Part shown: positions 22,788 through 33,244 of the stretch, piece after piece | Position numbering within the stretch: the first letter of the stretch is position 1 | How the letters are laid out: each line of letters opens with the position of its first letter | Assembly (NCBI RefSeq): GCF_025821665.1 | Contig: NZ_JACKSJ010000072.1 | Location: 1 to 49,574, forward strand | Source of the DNA: [Mycobacterium] manitobense | GTDB lineage: Bacteria; Actinomycetota; Actinomycetes; Mycobacteriales; Mycobacteriaceae | DNA: 49,574 nt | Reading direction: 5' to 3' | Position numbers and translations under genes: made by a program | Notes under the pieces: model-generated | What the model saw: the letters and a program-made list of their open reading frames with translations, nothing else | What the model was told of the DNA's origin: nothing | The model's database searches: none

Positions 22788-23023
22788 GACGACCTCCTCG
22801 GGACCGGCGACAATGCCCGGTTTCTCATGCTCCGCTGTTTGCCGGGCGCTGCCGAGAAGGCGCGCACGAACGATTCAGGAGCGGTTTCATATCGAAACGG
22901 TGATGCATGGGAAAACCCGGGCGCGGTTGCGGATCCGGAAGCGACAGTGCTCTTCGGCGAGCCTGCCGTAGAGCTGCGAGCGGACCCGCCGAGCAGTCCG
23001 GCGGGTGACGGGCTCGCGCCCAT
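22784..23023 (-). CDS. Doubtful small open frame coupled to pks16
   Basis: A 79-codon ATG-started frame, rich in Ser, Ala, Pro and Arg, lies between the inferred pks16 promoter and pks16 and ends in TGA overlapping the pks16 GTG by 4 nt. Third-position GC is clearly lower than in neighbouring genes and no domain is recognisable, so it may be only a leader. From memory, M. tuberculosis has a small hypothetical gene (Rv1012) at the same place. No good Shine-Dalgarno sequence is seen. Confidence 0.22.
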   Translation of the reverse strand: MGASPSPAGLLGGSARSSTAGSPKSTVASGSATAPGFSHASPFRYETAPESFVRAFSAAPGKQRSMRNRALSPVPRRSS

Positions 23024-23146
23024 TGCTTGACCGCTAGTTTTCACCGGGCACCATCTTAAGAGGCTCTTAAGTGTCCGCCAAACTGTAGCGCGGATTGAGG
23101 CGTGGGTCACATCGGCGGCGCGCCGTGTCCCTGGCGCCTCCGCGCG
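22788..23146. other. 359-bp gap between pks16 and ispE
   Basis: Holds the inferred pks16 promoter with its palindrome (23053-23081), a roughly 260-nt stretch that is either a long 5' leader or the doubtful small frame, and about 65 nt after ispE with no evident terminator. It is less GC-rich around 22880-22920 and 23020-23090. Confidence 0.6.
23053..23081 (-). promoter_or_regulatory. pks16 operon promoter with 17-bp palindrome
   Basis: Minus-strand TTGGCG (23081 to 23076), 17-nt spacer, TAAGAT (23058 to 23053). The perfect palindrome CTTAAGAG-G-CTCTTAAG occupies 23055-23071, filling most of the spacer and overlapping the -10. A bound protein there would block RNA polymerase. Confidence 0.6.
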
Positions 23147-24115
23147 TCAGCCCGACGGGGTCGGCGCGGGGACCAACCGGGCGCCGTGCACCGGTCCGCT
23201 GGCTACCCGCACGGTCCGGCAGACGCCCGCGCCGGCCAGCCGGACACCGATGTCGACCGCCGCCGTCGCTGACTCGCACAGGAACGCACACGTCGGGCCC
23301 GAGCCCGACACCAGGCCGGCCAGCGCACCGGCCTCGCGCCCCGCCCGCAGCGTGCGCCGCAGACCCGGGTACAGGCTCAGCGCCGCGGCCTGCAGGTCAT
23401 TGCCCAGCAGCGGAGCCAACTCGGCGGGGTCCCCGGAGGCCAGCGCCGCGAGCAGCGGCTCGGGATCGTCCAGCCGCGGCGGCGCGTCGCGCTGGCCGTC
23501 GGCCGCCGCGCGCAACCGGTCGATCTCCCCGAACACCTTCGGGGTGGACAGGCCCTTGTGGGCGAACGCCAGCACCCAGTGGAAGGTGCTGCGGGCGAGC
23601 ACCGTCGCGAGCTCCTCCCCGCGGCCGGTGCCCAGCGCCGTCCCGCCGTGCAGGGCGAACGGGACGTCACTGCCGAGAGTGGCGGCCAGCGTGTGCAGGT
23701 CGCGGCGGGGCACGCCGAGCTCCCACAGGGCGTTCATCGCGACGAGCACGGCAGCGGCGTCGGCACTGCCGCCCGCCATCCCGCCCGCCACCGGTATCGC
23801 CTTCTCGATCGAGATCGCGACGTCGGGGGCGCGGCCGACGTGTTCGGCGAGCAGTTCGGCGGCCTGCCACGCGAGGTTCCGCTCGTCGAGGGGCAGTCCC
23901 TCGGCGCCCTCGCCCGCGATCTCGAGCGACTGCACGTCGGCGTTGCGGACGGTGATCTCGTCGACCAGCGACACGGCGTGGAAGACGGTGGTGAGGTCGT
24001 GGTACCCGTCGTCGCGCAGGTCGCCGACCCCGAGGTAGAGGTTGACCTTCCCCGGTGCGCGCACGGTCACCGAACCAGTGGGAACCCACTGAGATGCGGT
24101 GTTGCCGTCGGCCAC
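23147..24115 (-). CDS. ispE: 4-diphosphocytidyl-2-C-methyl-D-erythritol kinase
   Basis: ATP-dependent kinase of the MEP isoprenoid pathway, GHMP family, 322 aa. Motifs: [20 protein letters not shown] with the catalytic Lys/Asp neighbourhood, the phosphate loop [38 protein letters not shown], and the C-terminal [10 protein letters not shown]. The GTG at 24115 has TAGTGT ending 6 nt upstream (leaderless candidate). A later start near PTGSVTV (12 codons in) would also give an intact enzyme and corresponds to the start I recall for M. tuberculosis. Confidence 0.95.
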   Translation of the reverse strand: MADGNTASQWVPTGSVTVRAPGKVNLYLGVGDLRDDGYHDLTTVFHAVSLVDEITVRNADVQSLEIAGEGAEGLPLDERNLAWQAAELLAEHVGRAPDVAISIEKAIPVAGGMAGGSADAAAVLVAMNALWELGVPRRDLHTLAATLGSDVPFALHGGTALGTGRGEELATVLARSTFHWVLAFAHKGLSTPKVFGEIDRLRAAADGQRDAPPRLDDPEPLLAALASGDPAELAPLLGNDLQAAALSLYPGLRRTLRAGREAGALAGLVSGSGPTCAFLCESATAAVDIGVRLAGAGVCRTVRVASGPVHGARLVPAPTPSG

Positions 24116-24121
24116 CGCACG

Positions 24122-24158
24122 ACACTAGCGCCGCGCGCCGGCCCGGAGAACCTAGGCT
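24122..24158. promoter_or_regulatory. Divergent promoter region ispE / kinase
   Basis: Minus strand: TAGTGT (24127 to 24122), 6 nt, ispE GTG. Plus strand: TAGGCT (24153-24158), 7 nt, kinase ATG. A second minus-strand hexamer TAGGTT (24154 to 24149) shares the TA of the plus-strand -10, so AACCTAGGCT can be read as two opposed -10 elements. Confidence 0.5.
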
Positions 24159-24165
24159 TCCCGAT

Positions 24166-24957
24166 ATGCTCGCGCGCGGCGACAGGGTGGCGGACTACGT
24201 CGTCGACGAACCGCTGGGCCGCGGCGGGTACGCCGAGGTCTACCGGGTGCGCACCGACGCAGGCGCCGACGTGGCGCTCAAGATCCTCGACGAGCGTCAT
24301 CGCAGGCCCGCCGACGTCGGCCGGCTTCAGCGCGAGTTCGCGTTCGCCCGCGCGGCCGAACATCCGCACGTGGTGAAGGTGTACGAGTGCGGTCCGCACT
24401 GGCTCACCATGGAGATCGTCGGCGGCGGAACGGCGATGACGCTGCCCAGGATGGACGACCGGCTGACGGCACTGGCTCAGATCGCCGGCGCACTCGACCA
24501 CATCCATCGCTCAGGCATCGTGCACTGCGACGTCAAACCCGCCAACATCCTTGTGCGCGAGCCTTTCTCGTCGATCAGTGTGGTGCTCGTCGACTTCGGC
24601 GTCGCGCACTCGATGACCGATGACGCCCTCCGCCATCCGGCCCGCGTCGAGGCGTCGCTGCCCTACTCCGCACCGGAGCTGCTGCGAGGCCGCACGCCGA
24701 CTCCGGCGGTCGACGAGTATGCGCTCGCCTGCACCGCCGTCGAGATGATCACCGGTGCCACACCCTTCACCGCGAACACCTCGCACGGCCTGGTCGACGA
24801 GCACCTGAACGCGCCGCCACCGCGGCTGGCGCGGCGAATAGCGTGGATACCGCACGCTTTCGACTCGATCATCGCGAAGGCGCTGGCGAAGGATCCCGAC
24901 CTGCGCTACGACTCGTGTTCGGAGATGGTGAGGCTGATCACCCGCACCCTGCGGTGA
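24166..24957 (+). CDS. Soluble Ser/Thr protein kinase, non-RD type
   Basis: 263 aa, essentially a bare Hanks-type kinase domain without a transmembrane segment or sensor. Glycine-rich loop GRGGYAEV (18-25), invariant Lys 39 in VALKIL, catalytic loop HCDVKPANIL with Asp 122, DFG at 143-145, APE in YSAPELL, and a DEYALACTAVEMITG helix. The residue before the catalytic Asp is Cys instead of Arg (non-RD), so control by activation-loop phosphorylation is unlikely. The ATG at 24166 is chosen because TAGGCT ends 7 nt before it. It is not one of the M. tuberculosis PknA-L set at this locus; targets are unknown. Confidence 0.9.
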   Translation: MLARGDRVADYVVDEPLGRGGYAEVYRVRTDAGADVALKILDERHRRPADVGRLQREFAFARAAEHPHVVKVYECGPHWLTMEIVGGGTAMTLPRMDDRLTALAQIAGALDHIHRSGIVHCDVKPANILVREPFSSISVVLVDFGVAHSMTDDALRHPARVEASLPYSAPELLRGRTPTPAVDEYALACTAVEMITGATPFTANTSHGLVDEHLNAPPPRLARRIAWIPHAFDSIIAKALAKDPDLRYDSCSEMVRLITRTLR

Positions 24958-24976
24958 ACCGCGTCCGGCCGCCGAC

Positions 24977-25030
24977 TTAACGCAGCTTTAACTGGCGTCC
25001 GATTCCGCTTTACACGGCCGGGGCTAACTT
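24977..25030 (+). promoter_or_regulatory. GlnR-like box and leaderless -10 of the permease gene
   Basis: TTAAC (24977-24981) and TTAAC (24988-24992) give the AC-n9-AC spacing of mycobacterial GlnR sites. TAACTT (25025-25030) is a TANNNT -10 ending 7 nt before the ATG. The box would then lie at about -61 to -46, a normal activator position. Confidence 0.5.
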
Positions 25031-25037
25031 CGGCCCT

Positions 25038-26540
25038 ATGACCGCGACCGCGCCATACGACAACTCCGCACTCGCGCACGAAGAGGAGGGCTACGAGAAG
25101 GGCCTCAAACCGCGGCAGCTGCAGATGATCGCCATCGGCGGCGCGATCGGCACCGGCCTGTTCATGGGGGCAGGCGGCCGGCTCAACAGCGCGGGACCAG
25201 GCCTGTTCATCGTGTACGCGATCTGCGGACTGTTCGTCTTCTTCATCCTGCGCGCACTGGGCGAGCTTGTGCTGCACCGCCCTTCGTCGGGATCATTCGT
25301 CTCGTACGCCCGTGAGTTCCTCGGCGAGAAGGCGGCGTACGTCGCGGGCTGGATGTACTTCTTCAACTGGGCGTGCACGTCGATCGTCGACGTCACCGCC
25401 ATCGCGCTCTACATGCACTACTGGGGCGCCTTCGAGGCGATACCGCAGTGGTCGATCGCGTTGATCGCGCTGGTGATCGTGCTGAGCGTGAACATGATCT
25501 CGGTCAAGTGGTTCGGCGAGATGGAGTTCTGGGCGGCGCTGATCAAGGTCGTCGCACTGGTCACCTTCCTCATCGTCGGCATCGTCTTCCTGGCCGGCCG
25601 CTTCGCGATCGAGGGCCAGACCACCGGTCCCTCGGTGATCGCCGACAACGGCGGCATCCTGCCCACCGGCATCCTGCAGCTGGTGATCATCACCTCGGGC
25701 GTCATCTTCGCCTATGCCGCAGTTGAATTGGTCGGCACCGCCGCCGGTGAGACCGAGGATCCGCCGAAGGTGATGCCCAAGGCGATCAACTCGGTGATCT
25801 TCCGGATCGCGGTGTTCTACGTCGGCTCACTGATCCTGTTGGCACTGCTGCTGCCGTACACCGCGTACGAGGAAGGCACCAGCCCGTTCGTGACGTTCTT
25901 CTCCAAGATCGGCGTCCCCGCCGCGGGCGACATCATGAACTTCGTGGTGCTCACCGCCGCGCTGTCCAGTCTCAACGCCGGGTTGTACTCGACCGGGCGC
26001 ATCCTTCGGTCGATGTCGATGAACGGCAGCGCGCCGAAGTTCACCGCGAAGATGTCGAGCAGGGGTGTGCCGTGGGCGGGCATCGCGCTGACGGCGGTCT
26101 TCACCGTGGTCGGCGTCGTCCTCAACCTGGTCGTGCCCGCGGAGGCCTTCAACATCGCGCTGGACCTGTCGGCGCTGGGCATCATCGCGTCGTGGGGCAC
26201 GATCGTCATCTGCCAAATCCAGCTGTACCGCTGGTCGCAGAAGGGGATCCTGGAGCGGCCCAGCTTCCGGCTCTTCGGCACGCCTTACACGAGCTACGCC
26301 ACGCTGGTGTTCCTCGTCGGCGTGGTGGCGCTGATGTGCTACGAGAACTACTGGAACCTGATCGCCCTGCTCATCATCATCCCGACACTGGTCGGCGGCT
26401 GGTACGCCGTCCGTGGGCGGGTGCTCGAGATGGCGCGTGAACGCATCGGATTCACCGGTAACTACCCCGTGGTGGCGGAGACACCGCTGCTCGACGAGTT
26501 GCTCGGCAAGGACAACCGGCGTGACGGCGACAAGGAGTAG
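25038..26540 (+). CDS. Amino acid permease, AAT family (AnsP-like, asparagine likely)
   Basis: 500-aa proton-coupled APC-superfamily transporter with about twelve membrane helices. The first helix carries the consensus [52 protein letters not shown] and [14 protein letters not shown] are typical of GabP/AnsP proteins, with the closest resemblance to mycobacterial AnsP asparagine permeases. The substrate is inferred, not proven. The C-terminal 45 residues are cytoplasmic. Convergent with ksgA (8-nt gap). The GlnR-like element upstream fits nitrogen-limited induction. Confidence 0.88.
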   Translation: MTATAPYDNSALAHEEEGYEKGLKPRQLQMIAIGGAIGTGLFMGAGGRLNSAGPGLFIVYAICGLFVFFILRALGELVLHRPSSGSFVSYAREFLGEKAAYVAGWMYFFNWACTSIVDVTAIALYMHYWGAFEAIPQWSIALIALVIVLSVNMISVKWFGEMEFWAALIKVVALVTFLIVGIVFLAGRFAIEGQTTGPSVIADNGGILPTGILQLVIITSGVIFAYAAVELVGTAAGETEDPPKVMPKAINSVIFRIAVFYVGSLILLALLLPYTAYEEGTSPFVTFFSKIGVPAAGDIMNFVVLTAALSSLNAGLYSTGRILRSMSMNGSAPKFTAKMSSRGVPWAGIALTAVFTVVGVVLNLVVPAEAFNIALDLSALGIIASWGTIVICQIQLYRWSQKGILERPSFRLFGTPYTSYATLVFLVGVVALMCYENYWNLIALLIIIPTLVGGWYAVRGRVLEMARERIGFTGNYPVVAETPLLDELLGKDNRRDGDKE

Positions 26541-26548
26541 CCGCGCTG

Positions 26549-27394
26549 CTACGCGAGGCTGACGGGCGCCTCGGAGTCGTCGGAGCGCTGCAGCAACCGC
26601 ACGAAGTCGGCGACCCCGAGGGTCTCACCGCGACGCGACGGGTCGATGCTGGCGGCGAGCAGCCGGCGTGCCGACTCGTTGCCCGAACCCGCCCACTCGG
26701 CGAACGCGTTGCGCGACGTCTTACGCCGTTGCGCGAACGCGATGTCGATGAGGTCGAAGACCTGCTTACGGAACCCGGGCTCGGTCGGCCACGGCGAGGT
26801 CTCGTAACGGTCCAGCCGCACCAGTCCGGAGTACACCCGCGGGATCGGCCAGAACACCGTCGGCGACACCATGCCGTACCGGCGCACCTTGCCGTAGAAC
26901 CTGACCTTCGCACTGGGCACGCCGTAGTCCTTGCCGCCCGGTTCGGCGGCCAGCCGCTCGGCAACCTCGGCCTGCACCATCACCATCACCGACTTGATCG
27001 TCGGGAACTCGGCGAGCAGGTGCAGCAGCGCGGGAACCGCGACGTTGTACGGCAGATTGGCGACGAGCGCGGTGGGCTCGTTCTCCAGGTCCGACGGCTG
27101 CAGCGTCAAGATGTCGCTGTTGAGCACCGTGAGCCGGTTGATCTCGCTGTGCGAGTGGTCGGCGATCGTCTTGGGCAACTGGCGCGCCAGCAGCGGGTCG
27201 ATCTCCACCGCAGTGACGTGCGCACCCTTGTCCAGCAGTGCCAGGGTGAGTGAACCAAGCCCGGGGCCCACCTCCAGGACGTGGTCGTGCCGGTGGATCC
27301 CCGATGCCGAGACGATCCGGCGCACGGTGTTCGCATCATGGACGAAGTTCTGCCCAAAGGACTTGCGTGGCCGAAAGTCGATGTCTTTCGCCAA
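26549..27394 (-). CDS. ksgA: 16S rRNA dimethyladenosine transferase (KsgA/RsmA)
   Basis: S-adenosylmethionine-dependent dimethylation of two adjacent adenines in helix 45 of 16S rRNA. 281 aa from the TTG at 27394. Motifs: [13 protein letters not shown] loop [22 protein letters not shown], catalytic NLPYNVAVP, and [14 protein letters not shown] with [12 protein letters not shown]. Thirteen codons further upstream also match the M. tuberculosis N-terminus ([14 protein letters not shown] as I recall it) and the only possible start there is a CTG at 27433 overlapping the rpfB stop; the true start is therefore uncertain. Part of the tatD-rpfB-ksgA run. Confidence 0.95.
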   Translation of the reverse strand: MAKDIDFRPRKSFGQNFVHDANTVRRIVSASGIHRHDHVLEVGPGLGSLTLALLDKGAHVTAVEIDPLLARQLPKTIADHSHSEINRLTVLNSDILTLQPSDLENEPTALVANLPYNVAVPALLHLLAEFPTIKSVMVMVQAEVAERLAAEPGGKDYGVPSAKVRFYGKVRRYGMVSPTVFWPIPRVYSGLVRLDRYETSPWPTEPGFRKQVFDLIDIAFAQRRKTSRNAFAEWAGSGNESARRLLAASIDPSRRGETLGVADFVRLLQRSDDSEAPVSLA

Positions 27395-27429
27395 GCGTCG
27401 TATCTCGGTCCGCCCGAGAAGCCGAATTG

Positions 27430-29489
<2,060 letters not shown>

Positions 29490-29495
29490 CGCAAC

Positions 29496-29505
29496 ACCAT
29501 AAGGT
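29496..29505. promoter_or_regulatory. Divergent tatD/metG promoters sharing one TA
   Basis: ACCATAAGGT. Minus strand: TATGGT (29501 to 29496), 6 nt, tatD GTG at 29489. Plus strand: TAAGGT (29500-29505), 9 nt, metG ATG at 29515. The two -10 hexamers share the base pairs 29500-29501. Confidence 0.6.
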
Positions 29506-29514
29506 TGTGTCCAA

Positions 29515-31050
29515 ATGAGCATCCCGTTCTACATCACCACGGCGATCGACTACCCGAACGGCGCACCGCACATCGGGCACGCCTACGAGAAGATCGCCAC
29601 CGACGCCATCGCCCGCTTCAAACGGCTCGACGGCTTCGACGTCCGCTTCCTCACCGGCACCGACGAACACGGCCTGAAGATGGCCGAGACCGCCACCCGC
29701 GAGGGTCTCCCCACGCCCGACTTCGCCCGGCGCAACTCCGACGTGTTCCAGCGCCTCTACGAGAAGCTCGACATCTCCTTCGACCGGTTCATCCGCACCA
29801 CCGATCCTGACCACATCGAGGCCTCGATCGACATCTGGAACCGGATGGACGCGGCGGGTGACATCTACCTCGATGCGTACTCCGGCTGGTACTCGGTGCG
29901 CGACGAACGGTTCTTCACCGAGGGCGAGACCACAGTCCGCGACGACGGCACCCGGATCGCCACCGAGACCGGCGCACCACTGACCTGGACTGAGGAGGAG
30001 ACCTACTTCTTCCGGCTGTCGGCCTACGCCGACCGGTTACTGGCCCATTACGAGGCCCACCCCGAGTTCATCGGGCCCGACGTACGGCGCAACGAGGTGG
30101 TCAGCTTCGTCTCCGGCGGCCTGCGTGACCTGTCCATCTCGCGCACCACCTTCGACTGGGGCGTTCAGGTGCCCCGGCACCCCGACCACGTCATGTACGT
30201 GTGGGTCGACGCGCTCACCAACTACCTGACCGGCGTCGGCTTTCCCGACACCGGCTCCGAGGCGTTCGAGAAGTACTGGCCGGCCGACCTGCACATGATC
30301 GGCAAGGACATCATCCGGTTCCACACCGTCTACTGGCCGGCGTTTCTGATGTCGGCAGGCATCGAGCTGCCGCGCCGGGTGTTCGCCCACGGCCACCTGC
30401 TCAGCGGCGGCGAGAAGATGAGCAAGTCGGTCGGCAACGTCGTGGACCCCGTCGCACTCGTCGACACGTTCGGCGTCGACCAGGTGCGCTACTTCCTGCT
30501 GCGGGAGGTGCCGTTCGGGCAGGACGGCAACTACACCGAGGAAGGGATCATCGCCCGGATCAACGCCGACCTCGCCAACGAGCTGGGCAACCTGGCGCAG
30601 CGCTCGCTGTCGATGGTGGCCAAGAACCTCGACGGCGCAGTGCCCGAACCCGGCGCATTCACCCCGGAGGACGCCGCACTGCTCGACGCGGCGGGCGCAC
30701 TGCTGGCCCGGGTGCGGGAGCACTACGACGGGCAGGCCCTGCACCTGGGGCTGGAGGCGATCTGGTCGGTGCTCGCCGCGGCCAACAGGTACTTCTCCGC
30801 GCAGGAGCCGTGGGTGCTGCGCAAGAGTGACGAGCAGCGCTTCAAGACCGTGATCTACACGACGCTCGAGGTGGTGCGGATCGCGGCGCTGCTCAGCCAG
30901 CCGGTGATGCCGACGGCGTCCGGCGCGCTGCTCGACCTGCTCGGCCAGCCCGCGGACCGGCGCGACTTCATCGCGATCGAGGAGCGCCTCGTTTCGGGCA
31001 CCCCGCTGCCTGCACCCCAGGGGGTGTTCCCGCGCTACCAGGTGGAGTGA
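29515..31050 (+). CDS. metG: Methionyl-tRNA synthetase
   Basis: Class I aminoacyl-tRNA synthetase charging tRNA-Met, 511 aa. HIGH motif at 19-22 ([13 protein letters not shown]), KMSKS at 301-305, and FLTGTDEHG. It belongs to the short bacterial form lacking the C-terminal EMAP-like tRNA-binding domain and with no four-cysteine zinc knuckle in the connective peptide. An anticodon-binding helical domain fills about 350-500. Start at the ATG with a TAAGGT -10 close upstream; there is no Shine-Dalgarno sequence. Confidence 0.97.
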   Translation: MSIPFYITTAIDYPNGAPHIGHAYEKIATDAIARFKRLDGFDVRFLTGTDEHGLKMAETATREGLPTPDFARRNSDVFQRLYEKLDISFDRFIRTTDPDHIEASIDIWNRMDAAGDIYLDAYSGWYSVRDERFFTEGETTVRDDGTRIATETGAPLTWTEEETYFFRLSAYADRLLAHYEAHPEFIGPDVRRNEVVSFVSGGLRDLSISRTTFDWGVQVPRHPDHVMYVWVDALTNYLTGVGFPDTGSEAFEKYWPADLHMIGKDIIRFHTVYWPAFLMSAGIELPRRVFAHGHLLSGGEKMSKSVGNVVDPVALVDTFGVDQVRYFLLREVPFGQDGNYTEEGIIARINADLANELGNLAQRSLSMVAKNLDGAVPEPGAFTPEDAALLDAAGALLARVREHYDGQALHLGLEAIWSVLAAANRYFSAQEPWVLRKSDEQRFKTVIYTTLEVVRIAALLSQPVMPTASGALLDLLGQPADRRDFIAIEERLVSGTPLPAPQGVFPRYQVE

Positions 31051-31075
31051 TCTGCGCCACAACTCGACCAGCGCC

Positions 31076-31102
31076 TGTCACACTCCCGGCGTGTGCGGTG
31101 TC
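31076..31102 (+). promoter_or_regulatory. ECF41-type promoter upstream of the oxidoreductase-sigJ operon
   Basis: TGTCACA (31076-31082), 16-nt spacer, TGTC (31099-31102). The ECF41 consensus I recall is TGTCACA-N16-CGTC, so only one position differs. It lies 51 nt before the start codon, leaving room for the GAGGAG Shine-Dalgarno sequence. Confidence 0.7.
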
Positions 31103-31153
31103 TCCAAGGCAACCCGGCTAGATCGCAACGCCGGATGAACCGAGGAGTGTGAG

Positions 31154-32326
31154 ATGACCGAACAGCACAGGGTGGTCGTGGTCGGCGGCGGTTACGCCGG
31201 CGTGATGGCCGCCAACCACCTGCGACTCGACGAAACCGTCGACGTCACCCTGATCAACCCCCGGCCGAACTTCGTGGAGCGGATCCGGCTGCACCAGGTC
31301 GTCACCGGTTCCGACGACTCCGTCGTGGACTACCAGAGCATCCTCGGCGCGGGCATCAGGCTCGTCGTGGATTCGGCGACCCGGATCGACGCCGCGAGCC
31401 GGCGGGTCGAGCTCGGTTCCGGCGAGACGCTCGACTACGACTACCTGATCTACGCGGTCGGCAGCACCGGCGCCGCCGCGACCGTGCCCGGCGCCGCCGA
31501 GCACGCGTTCCCGATCTCGGAGTTCGAACACGCCGAACCCCTGCGCGCCGCTGTCGCGGGCGCCGCCGCCGACGCGCCGATCATCGTCGTGGGCGCGGGA
31601 CCGACGGGTATCGAGGTCGCCGCCGAACTCGCCGAGGAGGGCCGCCGCGTCACCCTGGTGTGCGGCAGCGTGCTCGGTCCCTACCTGAGCACGGCGGGCC
31701 GGCGGGCCGCGGCCAAGCGGTTCGCCAAGCTCGGCGTGACCGTGCTGGACGGACCCGGTGCGGTGGTGACCGCGGTCGGTCCTGCTGCGGTCACACTGGC
31801 CGACGGTCGCGAACTGCCAAGCGCCGTCACCATCTGGACCGCCGGTTTCGCGGTGCCCGATCTCGCCGCGCGCAGCGGCCTGACCACCGACCCGATCGGC
31901 CGGCTGCTCACCGACGAGACGTTGACCAGCGTCGACGACCCCCACATCGTCGCCGCCGGCGACGCGTCGGCGCCGTCTGACGTCCCGCTGCGGATGAGCT
32001 GCCAGGCGGCGATCCCCCTCGGCGCACAGGCCGCCAACACGGTGCTGAGCCGGATCGCCGGCACCGAACCCGCGGTGCTCAACCAGGCGTTCACCGGACA
32101 GTGCATCAGCATGGGCCGCGACGCGGGGCTGATCCAGCTCGCCCACCTCGACGACAGGGTGATGCCGTTGTACGTCGGCGGGCGCGTGGCGGCGTCGATC
32201 AAGGAAGCGGTGTGCAAGGGCACGGTCGCCTTCCTGGCCCGGGAAGCGCGCAAGCCGGGTAGCTACTTCTGGCTCAAGGGCGGCAAGCGGCAGCGGCGGC
32301 TCGCGGAGGCGGTCGCGCTCCCGTGA
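31154..32326 (+). CDS. FAD-dependent NAD(P)H oxidoreductase (NDH-2/AIF-like), ECF41 partner
   Basis: 390-aa pyridine nucleotide-disulfide oxidoreductase family protein. FAD-binding Rossmann motif VVVVGGGYAGVMAA (about 7-20), second nucleotide-binding motif IIVVGAGPTGIEVAAELAEEG (about 139-158), and the FAD-contacting IVAAGDAS near 275. There is no C-terminal membrane helix. The electron acceptor is unknown. GAGGAG precedes the ATG. Its stop overlaps the sigJ GTG by 4 nt. ECF41 sigma factors are typically encoded with a carboxymuconolactone decarboxylase, oxidoreductase or epimerase, and this is the oxidoreductase version. Confidence 0.9.
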   Translation: MTEQHRVVVVGGGYAGVMAANHLRLDETVDVTLINPRPNFVERIRLHQVVTGSDDSVVDYQSILGAGIRLVVDSATRIDAASRRVELGSGETLDYDYLIYAVGSTGAAATVPGAAEHAFPISEFEHAEPLRAAVAGAAADAPIIVVGAGPTGIEVAAELAEEGRRVTLVCGSVLGPYLSTAGRRAAAKRFAKLGVTVLDGPGAVVTAVGPAAVTLADGRELPSAVTIWTAGFAVPDLAARSGLTTDPIGRLLTDETLTSVDDPHIVAAGDASAPSDVPLRMSCQAAIPLGAQAANTVLSRIAGTEPAVLNQAFTGQCISMGRDAGLIQLAHLDDRVMPLYVGGRVAASIKEAVCKGTVAFLAREARKPGSYFWLKGGKRQRRLAEAVALP

Positions 32327-33225
32327 CGGCCTCGCCGGGTGCTTCGGAGCACGCCGAACGATTCACGTTGCTGCGACCGCTGCTGTTCACCATCGCCTAC
32401 GAGATGCTGGGCAGCGCAACGGAATCCGATGACGTGCTACAGGAGAGCTACCTGCGCTGGGCCGAGGTGGACCTGGACACGGTGCGCGACACCAAGGCCT
32501 ACCTCTCGCAGCTCGTCACCCGGCAGGCCCTCAACGCCCTGCGATCCCAGTCACGCCGACGCGAGGACTACATCGGGCCGTGGCTGCCGGAACCCCTGCT
32601 GCTGGACACCCGGGACCCGGCCGCCGACGTCGTCCTCGCCGAGTCGGTCTCGATGGCGATGCTGGTGGTGCTCGAGACACTGAGCCCCGACGAACGCGCG
32701 GTGTTCGTGCTGCGCGAGGTGTTCGGCTTCGACCACGACGAGATCGCCTCGGCCGTCGGCAAGTCCACGGTGGCGGTGCGCCAGCTGGCGCACCGCGCCA
32801 GGGAACACGTGCAGTCGCGGCGCAAGCGGTTCGAGCCCGTCGATTCGAGGACGTCGGAAGCGCTCACCACCCGGTTCTTCGCGGCAGCCGCCAGCGGCGA
32901 CCTCGACGACCTGATGGCGATGCTGGCCCCCGACGTCGTCTGGACCGCCGACAGCGACGGCAAGCGTTCCGCTGCGAGAAGACCCGTTGCGGGCGCCGAG
33001 CGCGTCGCGAAGCTCGTCATGGGACTGGTCCGGCAGGCCGGCGAGGGCGGCCGCATCGAGCCGGCCATGTACAACAACGCCCCCGCGCTGCGGCTCTACC
33101 TCGGCGACAGCTTCGAAGGCGTGATCACCGTCGAGATCGTCGACGGCCGGATCACGAACTTCTACGCGATGCGCAACCCGGACAAGCTGGCCGGTGTCGA
33201 CGTCCGCCGGGAGATCACCCGCTAG
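32323..33225 (+). CDS. sigJ: ECF41-family sigma factor (SigJ-like)
   Basis: 300 aa. Sigma region 2 (about 15-80, ESDDVLQESYLRWAEV) and region 4 (about 110-165, LSPDERAVFVLREVFGFDHD with an HTH) are followed by a SnoaL-like C-terminal domain that replaces an anti-sigma factor. ECF41 landmarks are seen: WLPEP at 87-91 in the linker, a DGGGK-like motif changed to DSDGK at 210-214, and NPDKL at 285-289. The GTG start is coupled to the oxidoreductase gene. Autoregulation through the TGTCACA promoter is expected. The symbol follows the nearest M. tuberculosis family member; strict orthology is unproven. Confidence 0.9.
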   Translation: MTASPGASEHAERFTLLRPLLFTIAYEMLGSATESDDVLQESYLRWAEVDLDTVRDTKAYLSQLVTRQALNALRSQSRRREDYIGPWLPEPLLLDTRDPAADVVLAESVSMAMLVVLETLSPDERAVFVLREVFGFDHDEIASAVGKSTVAVRQLAHRAREHVQSRRKRFEPVDSRTSEALTTRFFAAAASGDLDDLMAMLAPDVVWTADSDGKRSAARRPVAGAERVAKLVMGLVRQAGEGGRIEPAMYNNAPALRLYLGDSFEGVITVEIVDGRITNFYAMRNPDKLAGVDVRREITR

Positions 33226-33244
33226 CTTCTGTCAGGCTTCACGG

